A stretch of DNA of 64,000 nt, from the NCBI GenBank assembly GCA_036557285.1, contig DATBHW010000005.1, positions 1 to 64,000 of the forward strand, given 5' to 3'. The notes beneath the pieces are model-generated. The model had not been told where the DNA came from. It ran no database searches and saw only the letters and a list, made by a program, of their open reading frames with translations. This DNA comes from Ktedonobacterales bacterium. Its GTDB lineage: Bacteria; Chloroflexota; Ktedonobacteria; Ktedonobacterales; DATBGS01. Of the stretch, positions 1-9,533 are shown piece after piece (the stretch's first letter is position 1; the number at the start of each line of letters is the position of its first letter). Position numbers and translations under genes: made by a program.

Positions 1-150
1 AACAGCGACTTGTGTCAAGGAGGTGATACAGATAACCACGGGGAGGATATCCCTTGAAGGCGAAGCATTATCTGCTCCCGAGAACATGCCGCGATTCGAG
101 GAGCTCAAAAGGAGTTTAGCGATTCATGCAGAGATCAGTAAGAACACTTA
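1..150. other. Sequence left of the IS nest
   Basis: One frame (bases 2-151, plus strand) stays open from the window edge to a TAG and could be the 3' end of an unknown gene of at least 49 codons. No motif is recognisable. The 11-base string AGAGATCAGTA at 130-140 recurs in the same orientation at 2531-2541, on the far side of the IS nest. Confidence 0.3.
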
Positions 151-1129
151 GAGCGGGACGCCAAAGCCTTCCAGCCTGAGTTCAGGCAACACGGCGATAA
201 TGGAAGGCAGGCTGCACCTGCTCGTGTGCCAAGCGTTTGAGCATCATTCGAATCATTGCCAGGTAGATCATCGCCTCACTGCTTTCCAGCCTAAACTCAT
301 AATCCTTACTCATCCGCCGGTTGCGCCCGATCCAAGCGATTGTCCGTTCTATCACCCAGCGCCTCTTCTTATGGCGCACTTTCTTCGGGGGCCGTAGCGC
401 CGCCCAATCGATTACCTGGCCTGGTGCCACCCAGACGCCGCGGATTGGCGGCGGGTGCTTGAGGACCTCCAGCGTCCAGCCCAAGGTTTCCTTGATCCAG
501 TCTGCCAACTTCCCCGAATACCCCTGGTCCGCCCACAGCTTCTCCAGCCGTGGATAGACCGCTCGCAGGGAGGCCAGGACCAGCTTAGCGCCTTCTCGGT
601 CCTGCAGATTGGCCGGATGGACCACCACTTTCAAGAGCAGGCCCAGCGTATCGACCAGCAGGTGGCGCTTGCGCCCGGAGAGCTTCTTCGCCCCATCGTA
701 GCCGTGTGGCCCGCCACGCTCAGTGGTCTTGACCGACTGGCTGTCGATGCTGGCCGCGCTGGGTGTGGGCTGCCATCCAGCCTGCCCCGTACCCGTTCGC
801 GCAGCGTCGTGTGGATGCGCTCCCAAGTGCCATCCAGGCGCCACTTGCGAAAATAGGCATAGACGGTGGACCACGGGCCGTAGTCGCGCGGCAGCATCCG
901 CCACTGGCAGCCGCTCCGCAGCAGGTAGAAGATCCCATTCAAGATGACCCGCAAGTTGACCGTGCGAGGGCGCCCGCCTGGCTTGGCTGGAGGCAGCATC
1001 GGCGCCAGGATGGACCATTCTTGGTTGCTCAGCTCCGAGGGGTAGAAGGCAGCAGCCATGAAACACCTCCGTGCGTTGGTGATGCGTCCTACCCTACCTC
1101 ATCTCTTCAGGCTTGGCTAGTCCCTTCCC
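151..1129 (-). mobile_element. IS5-family insertion sequence
   Basis: The element is about 980 bp and carries one transposase reading frame on the minus strand. Imperfect inverted ends are visible: the left end begins GAGCGGGACGCCAAAGCCT, and the right end, read inward on the minus strand, begins GGGAAGGGACTAGCCAAGCC. Both are preceded by TA (149-150 and 1130-1131), a possible target duplication. The size and transposase fit the IS427/IS1031-like groups of the IS5 family. The exact ends are uncertain because the inverted repeats align only with small gaps. Confidence 0.55.
182..1059 (-). pseudogene. IS5-family transposase, split by a -1 frameshift
   Basis: The start is ATG at 1059, behind a strong GGAGGTG site. 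The first frame gives the N-terminal DUF4096-like part ([20 protein letters not shown]). Around 770-800 the homology jumps to the -1 frame, which carries the DDE core: SIDSQSVKT with the first Asp, then [18 protein letters not shown] with the second Asp, and the ERTIAW segment with the Glu. The joined product would be about 290 residues, normal for the family. No classical slippery heptamer is obvious at the switch. It is therefore either a true frameshift mutation or a less usual programmed frameshift. Its function would be cut-and-paste transposition of this element. Confidence 0.75.
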
Positions 1130-1209
1130 TATGAATGTTGCTCTCCCCCTTTTTCGCAAGGTTGCTGTTTACGCCAGCCCAGGCTGGGAGGCTTCGCGTA
1201 CAGCCTCTA

Positions 1210-2245
1210 CAGCGGGACGCTGAAGGATTGAGCCATCACGCAGGCACTGCATCAGCTCTCTCCTTGCCTGGCTTCTGCGACAGATAGCCACAGTGCCAAA
1301 ACCAGCCATGCGCATCCTGCACCGTGATCTGCTCCAGCGCTTGGGCGATCGCCTCCTCCAGCGCCTCGCGGGTGCGCGCTGCCAGTCGCCGCAGCCAGGT
1401 TTTCAGCTTGGAGAACGCTTCCTCGATCGGCGTCAGATCTGGTGAATAGGCAGGCAAGAACAGCACTTGGCAGCCTCTGGCCTCGATCATTTGGCGCACT
1501 CGCTCCCCTTTATGGACACTCAAGTTGTCTAGGACCACCACCTGCCCTGGCCTCAGGCTCGGGGCCAGCACCTGTTCAACATAGGTCTCAAAGGCCAGGG
1601 TATCAACGGCCCCTTCCAGAATGAAGAGGGCCTGGACCCCTTCGAGCGTCAGTCCAGCGATCAGCATGGTGTTCTTCCCCCAGTTGCGTGGCACCACCCC
1701 ATAGGCCCGTTGCCCACGCGGCGCTCGCGCATAGAGCGCCGTCAATGCAATCGTGCTGCCACATTCATCGATAAAGAGCAGGTCGTTGATCGGCAGGTGG
1801 CCCTTCAGCTCACGCCAGGCCGCGCGGTCAGATTCGCTTCGTTCGGCGGCCACCACCGATTTTTTTCCAGGTCCAGCCCAGCCGGTCAATGGCGCGACGC
1901 ATGGTATCCCAGCTGACCCGCTGGCCATGGGTGGCGTCGTATAGGCGGCAGTGCTCAGCCAAGGTGACATCCCGATGGGCTGCGAGTTGTCCAGGCAATT
2001 CGGCCTCCAAGGCGGCGTGTTGCTTGGGTGGGCGGCCAGGAATGGGTTTGGCGGTCACCTGCCCGGTTTCGCGGCGTTGTTTCAGATACCGCTTGATGGT
2101 CGCAACGGACACCTGGAAGGCGGCGGCAATCTCAGCCTGGCGATGGCCTTGATCCACCGCACGCACGATCCGTTGGCGCAAATCGTCAGAATACGCTCTC
2201 ATGCCTCCAGCATACCACATCGCTCAACTCTTTTGCGTACCGCTG
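1210..2245 (-). mobile_element. Complete IS630-family insertion sequence
   Basis: The element is 1036 bp with clear terminal inverted repeats. The left end reads CAGCGGGACGCTGAAGGATT. The right end, read inward on the minus strand, reads CAGCGGTACGCAAAAGAGTT, and both continue into TGAGC. Each end is flanked by TA (1208-1209 and 2246-2247), the target duplication expected for IS630/Tc1-mariner elements. The insertion interrupts another IS630-like orfA whose 5' part remains at 2246-2514. The intact ends and uninterrupted domains suggest a recent, possibly active copy. Confidence 0.85.
1236..2220 (-). CDS. IS630-family transposase (two frames joined at an A7 run)
   Basis: The first frame starts at 2220 (MRAYSDDLRQRIVRAVDQG) and encodes the N-terminal helix-turn-helix DNA-binding domains. 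The second frame encodes the DDE catalytic domain: LLFIDECGS, VVLDNLSVHKG and YSPDLTPIEEAFSKLK, with Asp, Asp and Glu visible. The switch falls on a run of seven A (1860-1866 on the plus strand, read as A on the minus strand). The frame change is +1 (or -2), which slippage to six or nine A would repair, giving WTWKKS. Single-product expression by slippage is common in this family. The joined protein is about 325 residues. There is no sign of decay. Confidence 0.85.
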
Positions 2246-2514
2246 TAGGCTTCTGCCCCAGGCATCAACAGGCTGGGCAGTTGACTCAACTGCGCTGTCG
2301 CCAATTTGGGTGTCGGGGCTTTGGCGAGGTAGCATCGCAGTTCCTTCAAGGCCGCGCGCCGGAGCCATTGACCAACGTCCTCAGGAGTCACGCCGAGTGC
2401 CGCGACGGTGCCCCATTGCTTCCAGCCCTGCTGTTGCAGCTCCCAGGCTCCCGCCGTCGGCCTTCGAGCCAATCCAGCTGTGTTTTTTGGGTATTCATAC
2501 CTCTTGGTTTGCAT
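2246..2514 (-). pseudogene. 5' fragment of an older IS630-like transposase orfA
   Basis: About 90 codons remain, starting at ATG 2514 (MQTKRYEYPKNTAGLARRPT). The sequence contains a helix-turn-helix with WKQWGTVAALGVTPEDVGQW and stops being homologous exactly at the TA where the IS630 element inserted. The last codons (SGTQKS) come from the inserted element. The catalytic part is not found on the other side of the insertion (1132-1207), so it was probably deleted. The family assignment is from memory of similar two-part IS630 transposases. Confidence 0.6.
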
Positions 2515-2532
2515 GTTTGGGGTCTTACATAG

Positions 2533-2691
2533 AGATCAGTAGGTCGCGGCCTCTATTATGCTGGCGCATCCGAATATCCTGCGGTGGTGTTGCAGACGCC
2601 TCTCGTGAATCTGATAGCCATCGTGGCAATGTTTGTCGTCTTCCTGATCGTGGATACATTCCTCTTTGTGCGCAACGAACGCAACACGTGA
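2533..2691 (+). pseudogene. 3' remnant of a membrane protein, possibly an ABC-2 permease
   Basis: An open frame ending in TGA at 2689-2691 encodes YYAGASEYPAVVLQTPLVN, then a hydrophobic helix (LIAIVAMFVVFLIVDTFLFV) and the tail RNERNT. A last transmembrane helix followed by a short basic tail of this kind is typical of ABC-2 type permeases. The 5' part is missing, with a stop codon at 2530-2532 and the IS nest upstream. It is followed immediately by a strong hairpin terminator, as expected for the 3' end of a former gene. Family assignment is tentative. Confidence 0.45.
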
Positions 2692-2694
2692 GAA

Positions 2695-2728
2695 GTTGCC
2701 AGAAAGAAGCGCGCTTCTTTCTGGCGAC
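2695..2728 (+). terminator. Strong hairpin after the membrane protein remnant
   Basis: Near-perfect inverted repeat of about 17 bp per arm (left arm GTTGCCAGAAAGAAGCG, right arm CGCTTCTTTCTGGCGAC) with almost no loop. No long T-run follows, so efficiency is uncertain. Confidence 0.6.
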
Positions 2729-2804
2729 AGTTATTACCACGGCTGGAGATTCTGAGAGCGACTGAAAAAGAGCCTCGTCTCTTCCCTACAGCCTTCTGCC
2801 CATC

Positions 2805-2834
2805 TTGCTATCTCTGCTCTCACTGCTGTATAAT
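2805..2834 (+). promoter_or_regulatory. Putative sigma70 promoter for the sensor kinase
   Basis: TTGCTA (2805-2810), an 18-base spacer and a perfect TATAAT (2829-2834). It lies about 135 bases upstream of the kinase start. Confidence 0.55.
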
Positions 2835-2967
2835 CTTGTGTCAATCAAGAGTCATCTATTTAGGGTCGGTCCCCTGGTATTCAACCAACCTCTCTTAGCG
2901 CTTCAGTACTGAAACGCTTTCCGATTGATTTCACACCACAATAGCCAGCGCTCAAACAATGCCTTGA

Positions 2968-5900
2968 ATGGAGGTATCCTTGAATACCCACCGTGAGCGC
3001 CCATCCAGCAACGCGTGCCAGCGCCCTCTCGCTAAGGCGTCTCCGCCAGCGCCCTATCGCCTGATCAGACTGAGCAACCAGGGGCTACGAGCCTGGCTGG
3101 CTCTCCGGCTCTGGCTCCTGGCGAATACCTTTGCCCCTCAGTGGATGCCAAAACGATGGCATCATCCGCTGCTGGGCTATCTGGCGGCTGTGTTGCTTGA
3201 GTTGGCTGCCGCCAGTCTGACACTCCTGTCAGTTTACCACCTGCCTATCTTTGCCATACAAGGGACGCTGATGATCCTGGGGATCATCCTGTGCGCGCAC
3301 ATCTGGGGCAAAGGGCCAGGTTTCTTTGCGACCCTCGTAGGGGCGGCGCTATTGGAGTTTGTCGTGTTGCCCTCCTATTTCCCCTGGTTTCTCAATGATG
3401 TCTCCGATAGGCTCAGCGTGACCATGTTCTTGCTCGTTGGCGTCAGTATCAGCCTAGTCGCCAACCAGAGTGGATGGACACGCCAGCAGGCAGAAGAGAT
3501 GACCCGCTCGCTCAGAGAGGCACACGCCAGAGCTGAACGAGAGCGCCTACGCCTGCGCTCGCTCTTGGAAGTCCTGCCTGCGGCTGTGGGGATGATGGAC
3601 ACTCAGGGGCGCATGGTGGAAACCAACCTGGCAAATAAGACTCTCTGGGGGGGAAACGCGCCGCGCCCTGGCGAGATGGCGCAGGTTCAGAAGTGGCGTG
3701 GCCGATGGCCTGACACCGGCAAGCCTCTTGCCCCCGAAGAGTGGGCGATCACGCGCGCATTCATCAAAGGCGAGACTACCATCAACCAAGAAGTGGAAGT
3801 GGAGTTCCCTGAGGGACAGCGCAAAGTGATCCTCGATTCTGGAGTTCCGATCCGCGAGGAGCAGGGGAGAATTATTGGCGGGGCAGCTATACACCAGGAC
3901 ATTACCGAGCGCAAGCGGCTGGAGGAAGCACTGCGCGCGTCCGAGCGCAGGGCGGCGAACCATGCCAGCGAACTCGAAGTGATCTTCGCAGCCATGACCG
4001 ACGGTGTGTTTGTCTACGACGCGGAAGGTCGCATCTTGCGCCACAATACAGCCGCCCGCCAGATCTTTGGGTTCGATGCTCAGCCTGACGTTGTCTCCCT
4101 GCCTTTTAATGCGCGAGCCTCTCGCTATGCCCCGCTTGATGAGCACGGCCAGTCCTTCCCTATAGAGCACCTGGCCCTGAATCGTATCCTACGGGGCGAA
4201 GTTCTCACCAGCAGCCATGCCGCTGACGAACACCATCATACGCTCGATGGGCGCAAACTGTCGATTAGTATCACCGGAGCGCCACTCCACGATGCCGGGG
4301 GTGCCCTAACTGGCGCCGTCGCCATTGTGCGCGATGTTACCGAGCGACGCCAATTGGAGCGAGAGGTGGCTGAGCGTGCCGCCCAACTCGAAGCCATCTT
4401 CGAGAGCATTGCTGATGGGTTGATCGTCACTGATTGCCAGGGCCGAGTGCTGCACATGAATCAGGCCATTAGAACGCTGCTTGGAATTGAGCAGGATCTC
4501 AGGGGTTTCACAATGTCCCAGATCGAAGAGATCGCGGAGTATTCGGTGTGCAATGCCCAGGGGCAGCCCCTTACCGATGCAGAACGGCCCATCAGCCGCT
4601 ATCTCCAGGGTGAGGTCTTAACCAGACAGCAAAGCGTCGATCTCATCCTCCACACGCGCGCCGGACGCGAGATTGGCGTCAACGTCGGTGGCGCACCCAT
4701 TCGTGATGAAACAGGACATATCCTCGGTGCCGTCGAAGTGATTCGTGACGTGACCGAACATCGACGGTTGGAGCAGCACACCCATCATACACTGAACGCG
4801 CTGCTGGCGATGGCCGAAGCTCTGGTGCAGGCGCCCAATCAGACGCCTGCTGCGCCTGAGGATACCGCGCCACGTGATCCGCCCGTAGCGCGGCGTTTGG
4901 CAGAGTTGACACGCAGCGTCCTGGGGTGCCAGTACGTCAGCATGGCCGCAGTCGAGCCAGGAACCGAGACGCTGACACCGCTCACCGTCGTGGGCCTCTC
5001 GCCAGAAGACGAGCAGCAGTGGTGGGCCAGTTGGAACCCGCAGCCCTACGTCGGTGATGGCCTTCAACTTGGCGCTCTTGCTGCGCCGTGTACGGACAAG
5101 TCGGTTCTGCTCGAAAGGGCACAACCACCACTGCCCATCTGTCAGTATGTCACGCCGGAACACAAATCAATCATAGTACCAATGCGGGTGGGTGAGACTC
5201 TGGTAGGCGTGCTGCGACTGGATGATGGAGCGCAGGAGGATAATTATACCTGTCCGAACAGGCAGGCGCTCATCAGAGCAGTTGCCCGACTCGGCGCATT
5301 GGTGGTGGAGCGCGAGCGGCTGCTGCGTGAACGAGCGGAGGCGCGAGCAAGCGAACTCGCCCTGAGGGAGACCAATGCACATATGGATGCGTTCCTGGGC
5401 ATGGCCGGACACGAACTCAAAACCCCGCTGACCAGTGTCAAGCTTGCACTGCAACTGGCAGAGCGCCGCATCCATCGCCTCGTCCAATGCGAGAAAGCTG
5501 AAGGCGCCGACTTGGCCCCATTTCTGGAACAGGTGGCGCGCGCCGAACACCAGACCGACCGCCTGGATCGGCTGGTAAACGATCTGCTCGACGTGTCGCG
5601 CGTCCGAGCAGGGAAACTGGAACTCCACCCCGAACCTGCCGATCTCGCGGCCATCATCCGCGAAGCAGTAGAGGAACAGCGTCAAGCCGCCTCGGACCGC
5701 AGGCTCTCCCTTCAACTCTCCGCTGATCAGCATATCCTGGTCACGGCTGATACGGACCGCATCGGGCAGGTCGTAACCAACTATCTAACCAACGCGCTGA
5801 AATATTCGCCAGTGGATCGCCCTATCCATGTCGGCCTGGCAATGGACGGCCAGCATGCGCGCGTCTGGGTACGCGACGAGGGACCAGGGCTGCCTGCTGA

Positions 5901-6093
5901 GGAACAGGAACACATCTGGGAGCGATTCCATCGGGTCAAGGGGATCGAGGTCCAGAGCGGCAGCGGCGCCGGATTGGGATTAGGATTACATATTTGCCAG
6001 ACTATCGTTGAACGTCATCAAGGGCAAGTGGGCGTCGAGAGCGCCCCTGGACAGGGGTCCACCTTCTGGTTCACCCTGCCACTCGCCAGCTAG
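2968..6093 (+). CDS. Membrane-anchored hybrid-free sensor histidine kinase (PAS x3, GAF)
   Basis: This is a 1041-residue sensor kinase. Residues ~60-170 form a multi-helix membrane region resembling DUF4118 (KdpD-like). A short coiled coil leads into three PAS domains with PAC tails (~195-320, ~330-450, ~470-590; the PAC ends read DITERKRLEE, DVTERRQLER, DVTEHRRLEQ). A GAF-like domain follows at ~640-790. The HisKA phospho-acceptor is in FLGMAGHELKTPLTSVKLAL (~His 815), and the HATPase has NYLTNALKYS (N box) and a GLGLGLHIC G box. ATG 2968 has no ribosome-binding site, whereas TTG 2980 sits just behind GGAGGT, so the true start may be TTG. No response regulator is adjacent, so its partner is unknown. 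Confidence 0.9.
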   Translation: MEVSLNTHRERPSSNACQRPLAKASPPAPYRLIRLSNQGLRAWLALRLWLLANTFAPQWMPKRWHHPLLGYLAAVLLELAAASLTLLSVYHLPIFAIQGTLMILGIILCAHIWGKGPGFFATLVGAALLEFVVLPSYFPWFLNDVSDRLSVTMFLLVGVSISLVANQSGWTRQQAEEMTRSLREAHARAERERLRLRSLLEVLPAAVGMMDTQGRMVETNLANKTLWGGNAPRPGEMAQVQKWRGRWPDTGKPLAPEEWAITRAFIKGETTINQEVEVEFPEGQRKVILDSGVPIREEQGRIIGGAAIHQDITERKRLEEALRASERRAANHASELEVIFAAMTDGVFVYDAEGRILRHNTAARQIFGFDAQPDVVSLPFNARASRYAPLDEHGQSFPIEHLALNRILRGEVLTSSHAADEHHHTLDGRKLSISITGAPLHDAGGALTGAVAIVRDVTERRQLEREVAERAAQLEAIFESIADGLIVTDCQGRVLHMNQAIRTLLGIEQDLRGFTMSQIEEIAEYSVCNAQGQPLTDAERPISRYLQGEVLTRQQSVDLILHTRAGREIGVNVGGAPIRDETGHILGAVEVIRDVTEHRRLEQHTHHTLNALLAMAEALVQAPNQTPAAPEDTAPRDPPVARRLAELTRSVLGCQYVSMAAVEPGTETLTPLTVVGLSPEDEQQWWASWNPQPYVGDGLQLGALAAPCTDKSVLLERAQPPLPICQYVTPEHKSIIVPMRVGETLVGVLRLDDGAQEDNYTCPNRQALIRAVARLGALVVERERLLRERAEARASELALRETNAHMDAFLGMAGHELKTPLTSVKLALQLAERRIHRLVQCEKAEGADLAPFLEQVARAEHQTDRLDRLVNDLLDVSRVRAGKLELHPEPADLAAIIREAVEEQRQAASDRRLSLQLSADQHILVTADTDRIGQVVTNYLTNALKYSPVDRPIHVGLAMDGQHARVWVRDEGPGLPAEEQEHIWERFHRVKGIEVQSGSGAGLGLGLHICQTIVERHQGQVGVESAPGQGSTFWFTLPLAS

Positions 6094-6171
6094 ATGTTCG
6101 GCAAAGGCAGGCGCGCTTGACCATCCCGCTCTTGCCGCCCGAAGCCTCTGTTGTTTTGCCAGGTTTCTTGC

Positions 6172-6177
6172 TATAAT
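6172..6177 (+). promoter_or_regulatory. Putative -10 box for the cyclase gene
   Basis: A perfect TATAAT lies 65 bases upstream of the cyclase start. No convincing -35 is seen at 16-18 bases (best is TGTTGT at 17), so this is a partial promoter call. Confidence 0.4.
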
Positions 6178-6242
6178 GCCTTGGGAGAGACCAGGGGAAG
6201 GTCGCTGGGAACATCAGCATAGCAAAGAAGAGCGAGCAACAG

Positions 6243-9200
6243 ATGCCCGAAGAACGTAAACTGGTGACTATTCTATTCGCAGATGTCACTGGCTCAACCA
6301 GCCTGGGAGAATCCCTAGACCCCGAAGATTTTCGCGCCTTGATGGGCCGCTACTATGAGCACGCGCGGGAGATCATCAGCCGCCATAGCGGCACGCTGGA
6401 GAAATTCATCGGCGATGCGGTGATGGCGGTTTTTGGTCTTCCAGCGGCGCATGAAGACGATGCCGAGCGCGCCCTGGCAGCGGCTCTAGCCTTGCGCGAA
6501 GTCATCAGACAGGATGCGTTGCTGGGCGAGTCCTTCCAGTTGCGCATGGGCGTCAATACGGGCGAGGTCATGGCGACAACTGATGCCTCGCGCAGCGACT
6601 TTCTGGTCACTGGCGATGCGGTCAATGCAGCCGCGCGCTTGCAGCAGAACGCCAATCCTGGCGAAATCATCGCCAGCGAGCGCACCGCGCAGGCCGCGCG
6701 CATGGCTTTTGTGTTCGAGGAGCCGCGCGAGATCCAGGTGAAAGGCAAGCAGCTTCCTCTGCGCGTTTTTCCACTCAAGGAAAAGCGCACAGTGCGCCTG
6801 GTGGAGCGACCACCACTGGTTGGGCGCAAGCAAGACCTCTTGCAGTTGGAGATTCTCCGCGAACACGCGCTGGAGGACGAGCGCCCACAGTTTGCCTCGA
6901 TTATCGCCCCCGCCGGGACAGGCAAGACGCGCCTGCTGGAAGAATTTTTGAGCCGACTCGATCCAGAGGAGGGCTTCCAGGTTGCCGCCGCACGCTGCCA
7001 GCCGTATGGCGAGACGATGGCTTATCTGCCGCTGCAAAGTCTCTTGCAAGAACTGTTGGGCGCAGAAGTGAGCAGAGAACGCGCAGTTGACAGCTTTACC
7101 CAGGGCGGCTACCGGGCTGACGACTCCGCTCGGCTGGCCGGGCATGTGCTGGCGACCCTGGGCCGTGAAGGTGAAAGCGGCGCAAGCGCCGACCGCGAAC
7201 TGATCTTTAGCGCGTGGCGGCTGCTCATTGAAGCACTTGCCCGGCAGGCGCCACGCATCATTATCATCGAAAACCTACATTGGGCAAGCGATAGCCTGCT
7301 TGATCTGGTCGAACACATCTCCTCGCTGCGCACTCAAGTCTCGCTCCTCCTGATTGTCCTCAGTCGTCCTGAACTGCTGGACCGGCGACCCAACTGGGGT
7401 GGGGGCCGCCAGAACTTTACCTCGCTCGCCCTCCAGCCTCTTTCGGCCAAACGCAGCCGCGAACTGGTCAAGCGCCTGGCCCCCGATCTGCCCGAAGCAG
7501 TGAGCGCGAAAATTGCCGAAAGCTGCGGAGGCAACCCCTTCTTCGCCCAGGAATTAGTCCGTGGCCTCGCCGAACGTGGTCTGGTCGGCACAGCAGCGAC
7601 CACCGACGCTCTGCCTGATACCGTACACGCAGCAGTGCTGGCCCGCCTGGACCTGCTCTCGAAAGCCGAGCGCGAAGTCTTGCAGGTCGCCTCGGTGGCT
7701 GGCCGCTCTTTCACGCCAACACTGGTCAAGAGCGTTTTGCCCACCTTGAGCGCCGATGAGATCGAAGCCGCGCTCAACGGCTTGCTGGCCCGCGATATGG
7801 TTGCCACCGCCGCTGGCGGGGTGTTCACTTTCCATCATGGGCTGATGCTTGATGTGACCTACGGCACGCTCTCTCGTGCCGAACGCATTCGCCTGCACAA
7901 AGCCATCGCTGCCTCTCTGCTGGAAGAAGCGAACGATCACCTCGACGAATGTGTGGAACTCCTGGCCTATCACTACCATAAAGCTGTGGAATTGTCGCGT
8001 CTCTCGGCAGTTCCACAGAAGCTTGAGGTCGAAACCGAGCGCGCCATTAAATTTCAAGTACGGGCCGGTGAACTGGCGAGTCGTGCGGGCGCCTTTGGCG
8101 AGGCGCTGGCGTATTTCGAGCATGCCCTTCAACTGGCCGGGGATGCGGAAAAGATAACGCTTTATGAGCAGTTGGGCGATAGCCTGGCTATCCCGTGGAA
8201 AATAAAAATCCACGAGGCGTATCAGCGCGCGCTTGATCTCTGGCGCGCCTTGCCGGACCGCCAGCCCCTGGCGGGAGCGCGCCTGATTCGCAAATTGTTG
8301 ATTACGAAGATGCGCTGGCATGTTGCAGACTCACTCTCGAAAGAGGAGGCCGAAGCACTCTGGCAAGAGGGAATACAACTGGCTGAGCTGGCTGGGGACG
8401 AGGAGGAACTCTGGCGAGTACGCACAGCCCCACTGTTTATGCAGGATGATTTCAGGGAACTGGGGGTTGAGGAGATGCGCCAGAGCAAACAGGTACAGGC
8501 GCTTAAGCAAGTCGCAGTTGAGGCAGCCGACCATTTTGAGCAACGCCAGGATTGGAATGCTTTGAGCGAGATTCTGGATGGCTATTCCGTACTCCAGTTC
8601 CGTTCTGGTGAGAACACTGAGGCGCGGAATACTATTGAGCGCCGTTTACAACTGGCGAACCTCTCTTTTAGCGAACGCGCTGATGCCATCTCGTCGTTTA
8701 ATGCGATTGCCCTCCTCAGTGGAGACTATGATGCAGGCATTCAGATGATGATAAAGACCCTGGAAAGCCTGCATCCAGGGGAACCCTTAGAAGCGTTTGC
8801 GCATGCGCTGAATGGGCCAATCTGGTCGCTGTATTTCACCGCGCGCTGGTCTGAGGCTCCTAGATTTCGCCAGGCATTAGATGAGATATGGAGGCATACT
8901 CACGACATCGAGGGGGACCAGAGGGTACTCCTGGGAAGCTATTTAGCTTTGCTCGTCATGGCGCTCGCTCGTGAGGATCAGGCAGAGATTAAGACTATCG
9001 AGGAAATCTTGCGTCAGATACAGCCAGATTGGCGTGATGTCCCTGTGTTACCCTTCGTAGCCTTTTATCGTGATGGAGATTTCAGTCAGTTTCAAGTGAG
9101 CAGCCGTGGCGACGACCTTGCCGGCGCGTTGATAATGCTTTTCACCGAGCATGAACAAAATCCGCCAGATGAGGTGCTGAAGCAGGGGGACTACTTCGCA

Positions 9201-9452
9201 GACGACCTGACACTGCGAGCCTCCGCTATAGCCAGCGCGCTGCGCGCCAACGAGAACGCAGCCCTGGCGCAAGCTATAGACGAAGCCGAGGCTCATCAAC
9301 TGATCGTCCATGCCGCGCGCATGCGTATCATCCTGGCTAAACACACCGGCGATCTTAGCCAGTTGGAGCGTTCCCGCGTTGTGCTGGAACCCCTGGAGGA
9401 TCGCCTTTTCCTGCACAAACTGCGCGAGGTCGAGCAAATGCTGCTTTCGTAG
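6243..9452 (+). CDS. Class III nucleotide cyclase - AAA ATPase - TPR protein
   Basis: This is a 1069-residue signalling protein. Residues 1-180 are a class III cyclase catalytic domain. The metal-binding Asp14 is in LFADVTGST, Asp58 is in KFIGDAVMAVFG (Lys54 fits the adenine-selecting position), and the VTGDAVNAAARL block supplies the transition-state Asn and Arg. Residues ~190-500 are an AAA/STAND-like ATPase with Walker A APAGTGKTRL (~221-230). The C-terminal half is helical and TPR-like. The architecture matches the widespread AAA-cyclase proteins thought to couple an unknown signal to cAMP or regulation. The catalytic residues look intact, so activity is likely. The sensed ligand is unknown. 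Confidence 0.88.
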   Translation: MPEERKLVTILFADVTGSTSLGESLDPEDFRALMGRYYEHAREIISRHSGTLEKFIGDAVMAVFGLPAAHEDDAERALAAALALREVIRQDALLGESFQLRMGVNTGEVMATTDASRSDFLVTGDAVNAAARLQQNANPGEIIASERTAQAARMAFVFEEPREIQVKGKQLPLRVFPLKEKRTVRLVERPPLVGRKQDLLQLEILREHALEDERPQFASIIAPAGTGKTRLLEEFLSRLDPEEGFQVAAARCQPYGETMAYLPLQSLLQELLGAEVSRERAVDSFTQGGYRADDSARLAGHVLATLGREGESGASADRELIFSAWRLLIEALARQAPRIIIIENLHWASDSLLDLVEHISSLRTQVSLLLIVLSRPELLDRRPNWGGGRQNFTSLALQPLSAKRSRELVKRLAPDLPEAVSAKIAESCGGNPFFAQELVRGLAERGLVGTAATTDALPDTVHAAVLARLDLLSKAEREVLQVASVAGRSFTPTLVKSVLPTLSADEIEAALNGLLARDMVATAAGGVFTFHHGLMLDVTYGTLSRAERIRLHKAIAASLLEEANDHLDECVELLAYHYHKAVELSRLSAVPQKLEVETERAIKFQVRAGELASRAGAFGEALAYFEHALQLAGDAEKITLYEQLGDSLAIPWKIKIHEAYQRALDLWRALPDRQPLAGARLIRKLLITKMRWHVADSLSKEEAEALWQEGIQLAELAGDEEELWRVRTAPLFMQDDFRELGVEEMRQSKQVQALKQVAVEAADHFEQRQDWNALSEILDGYSVLQFRSGENTEARNTIERRLQLANLSFSERADAISSFNAIALLSGDYDAGIQMMIKTLESLHPGEPLEAFAHALNGPIWSLYFTARWSEAPRFRQALDEIWRHTHDIEGDQRVLLGSYLALLVMALAREDQAEIKTIEEILRQIQPDWRDVPVLPFVAFYRDGDFSQFQVSSRGDDLAGALIMLFTEHEQNPPDEVLKQGDYFADDLTLRASAIASALRANENAALAQAIDEAEAHQLIVHAARMRIILAKHTGDLSQLERSRVVLEPLEDRLFLHKLREVEQMLLS

Positions 9453-9533
9453 AAAAGCCTCGCTGAATCTATATCACCTGACCAGCCCATCGTGTCTTGT
9501 AGAAACCTGATGTTATGTTAGGTTTCGCTGTAT

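Noticed and set aside
4618-5733. Long antisense frames in the first kinase gene
   Set aside because: Their codons mirror the sense gene and no domain is recognisable; typical GC-rich shadows.
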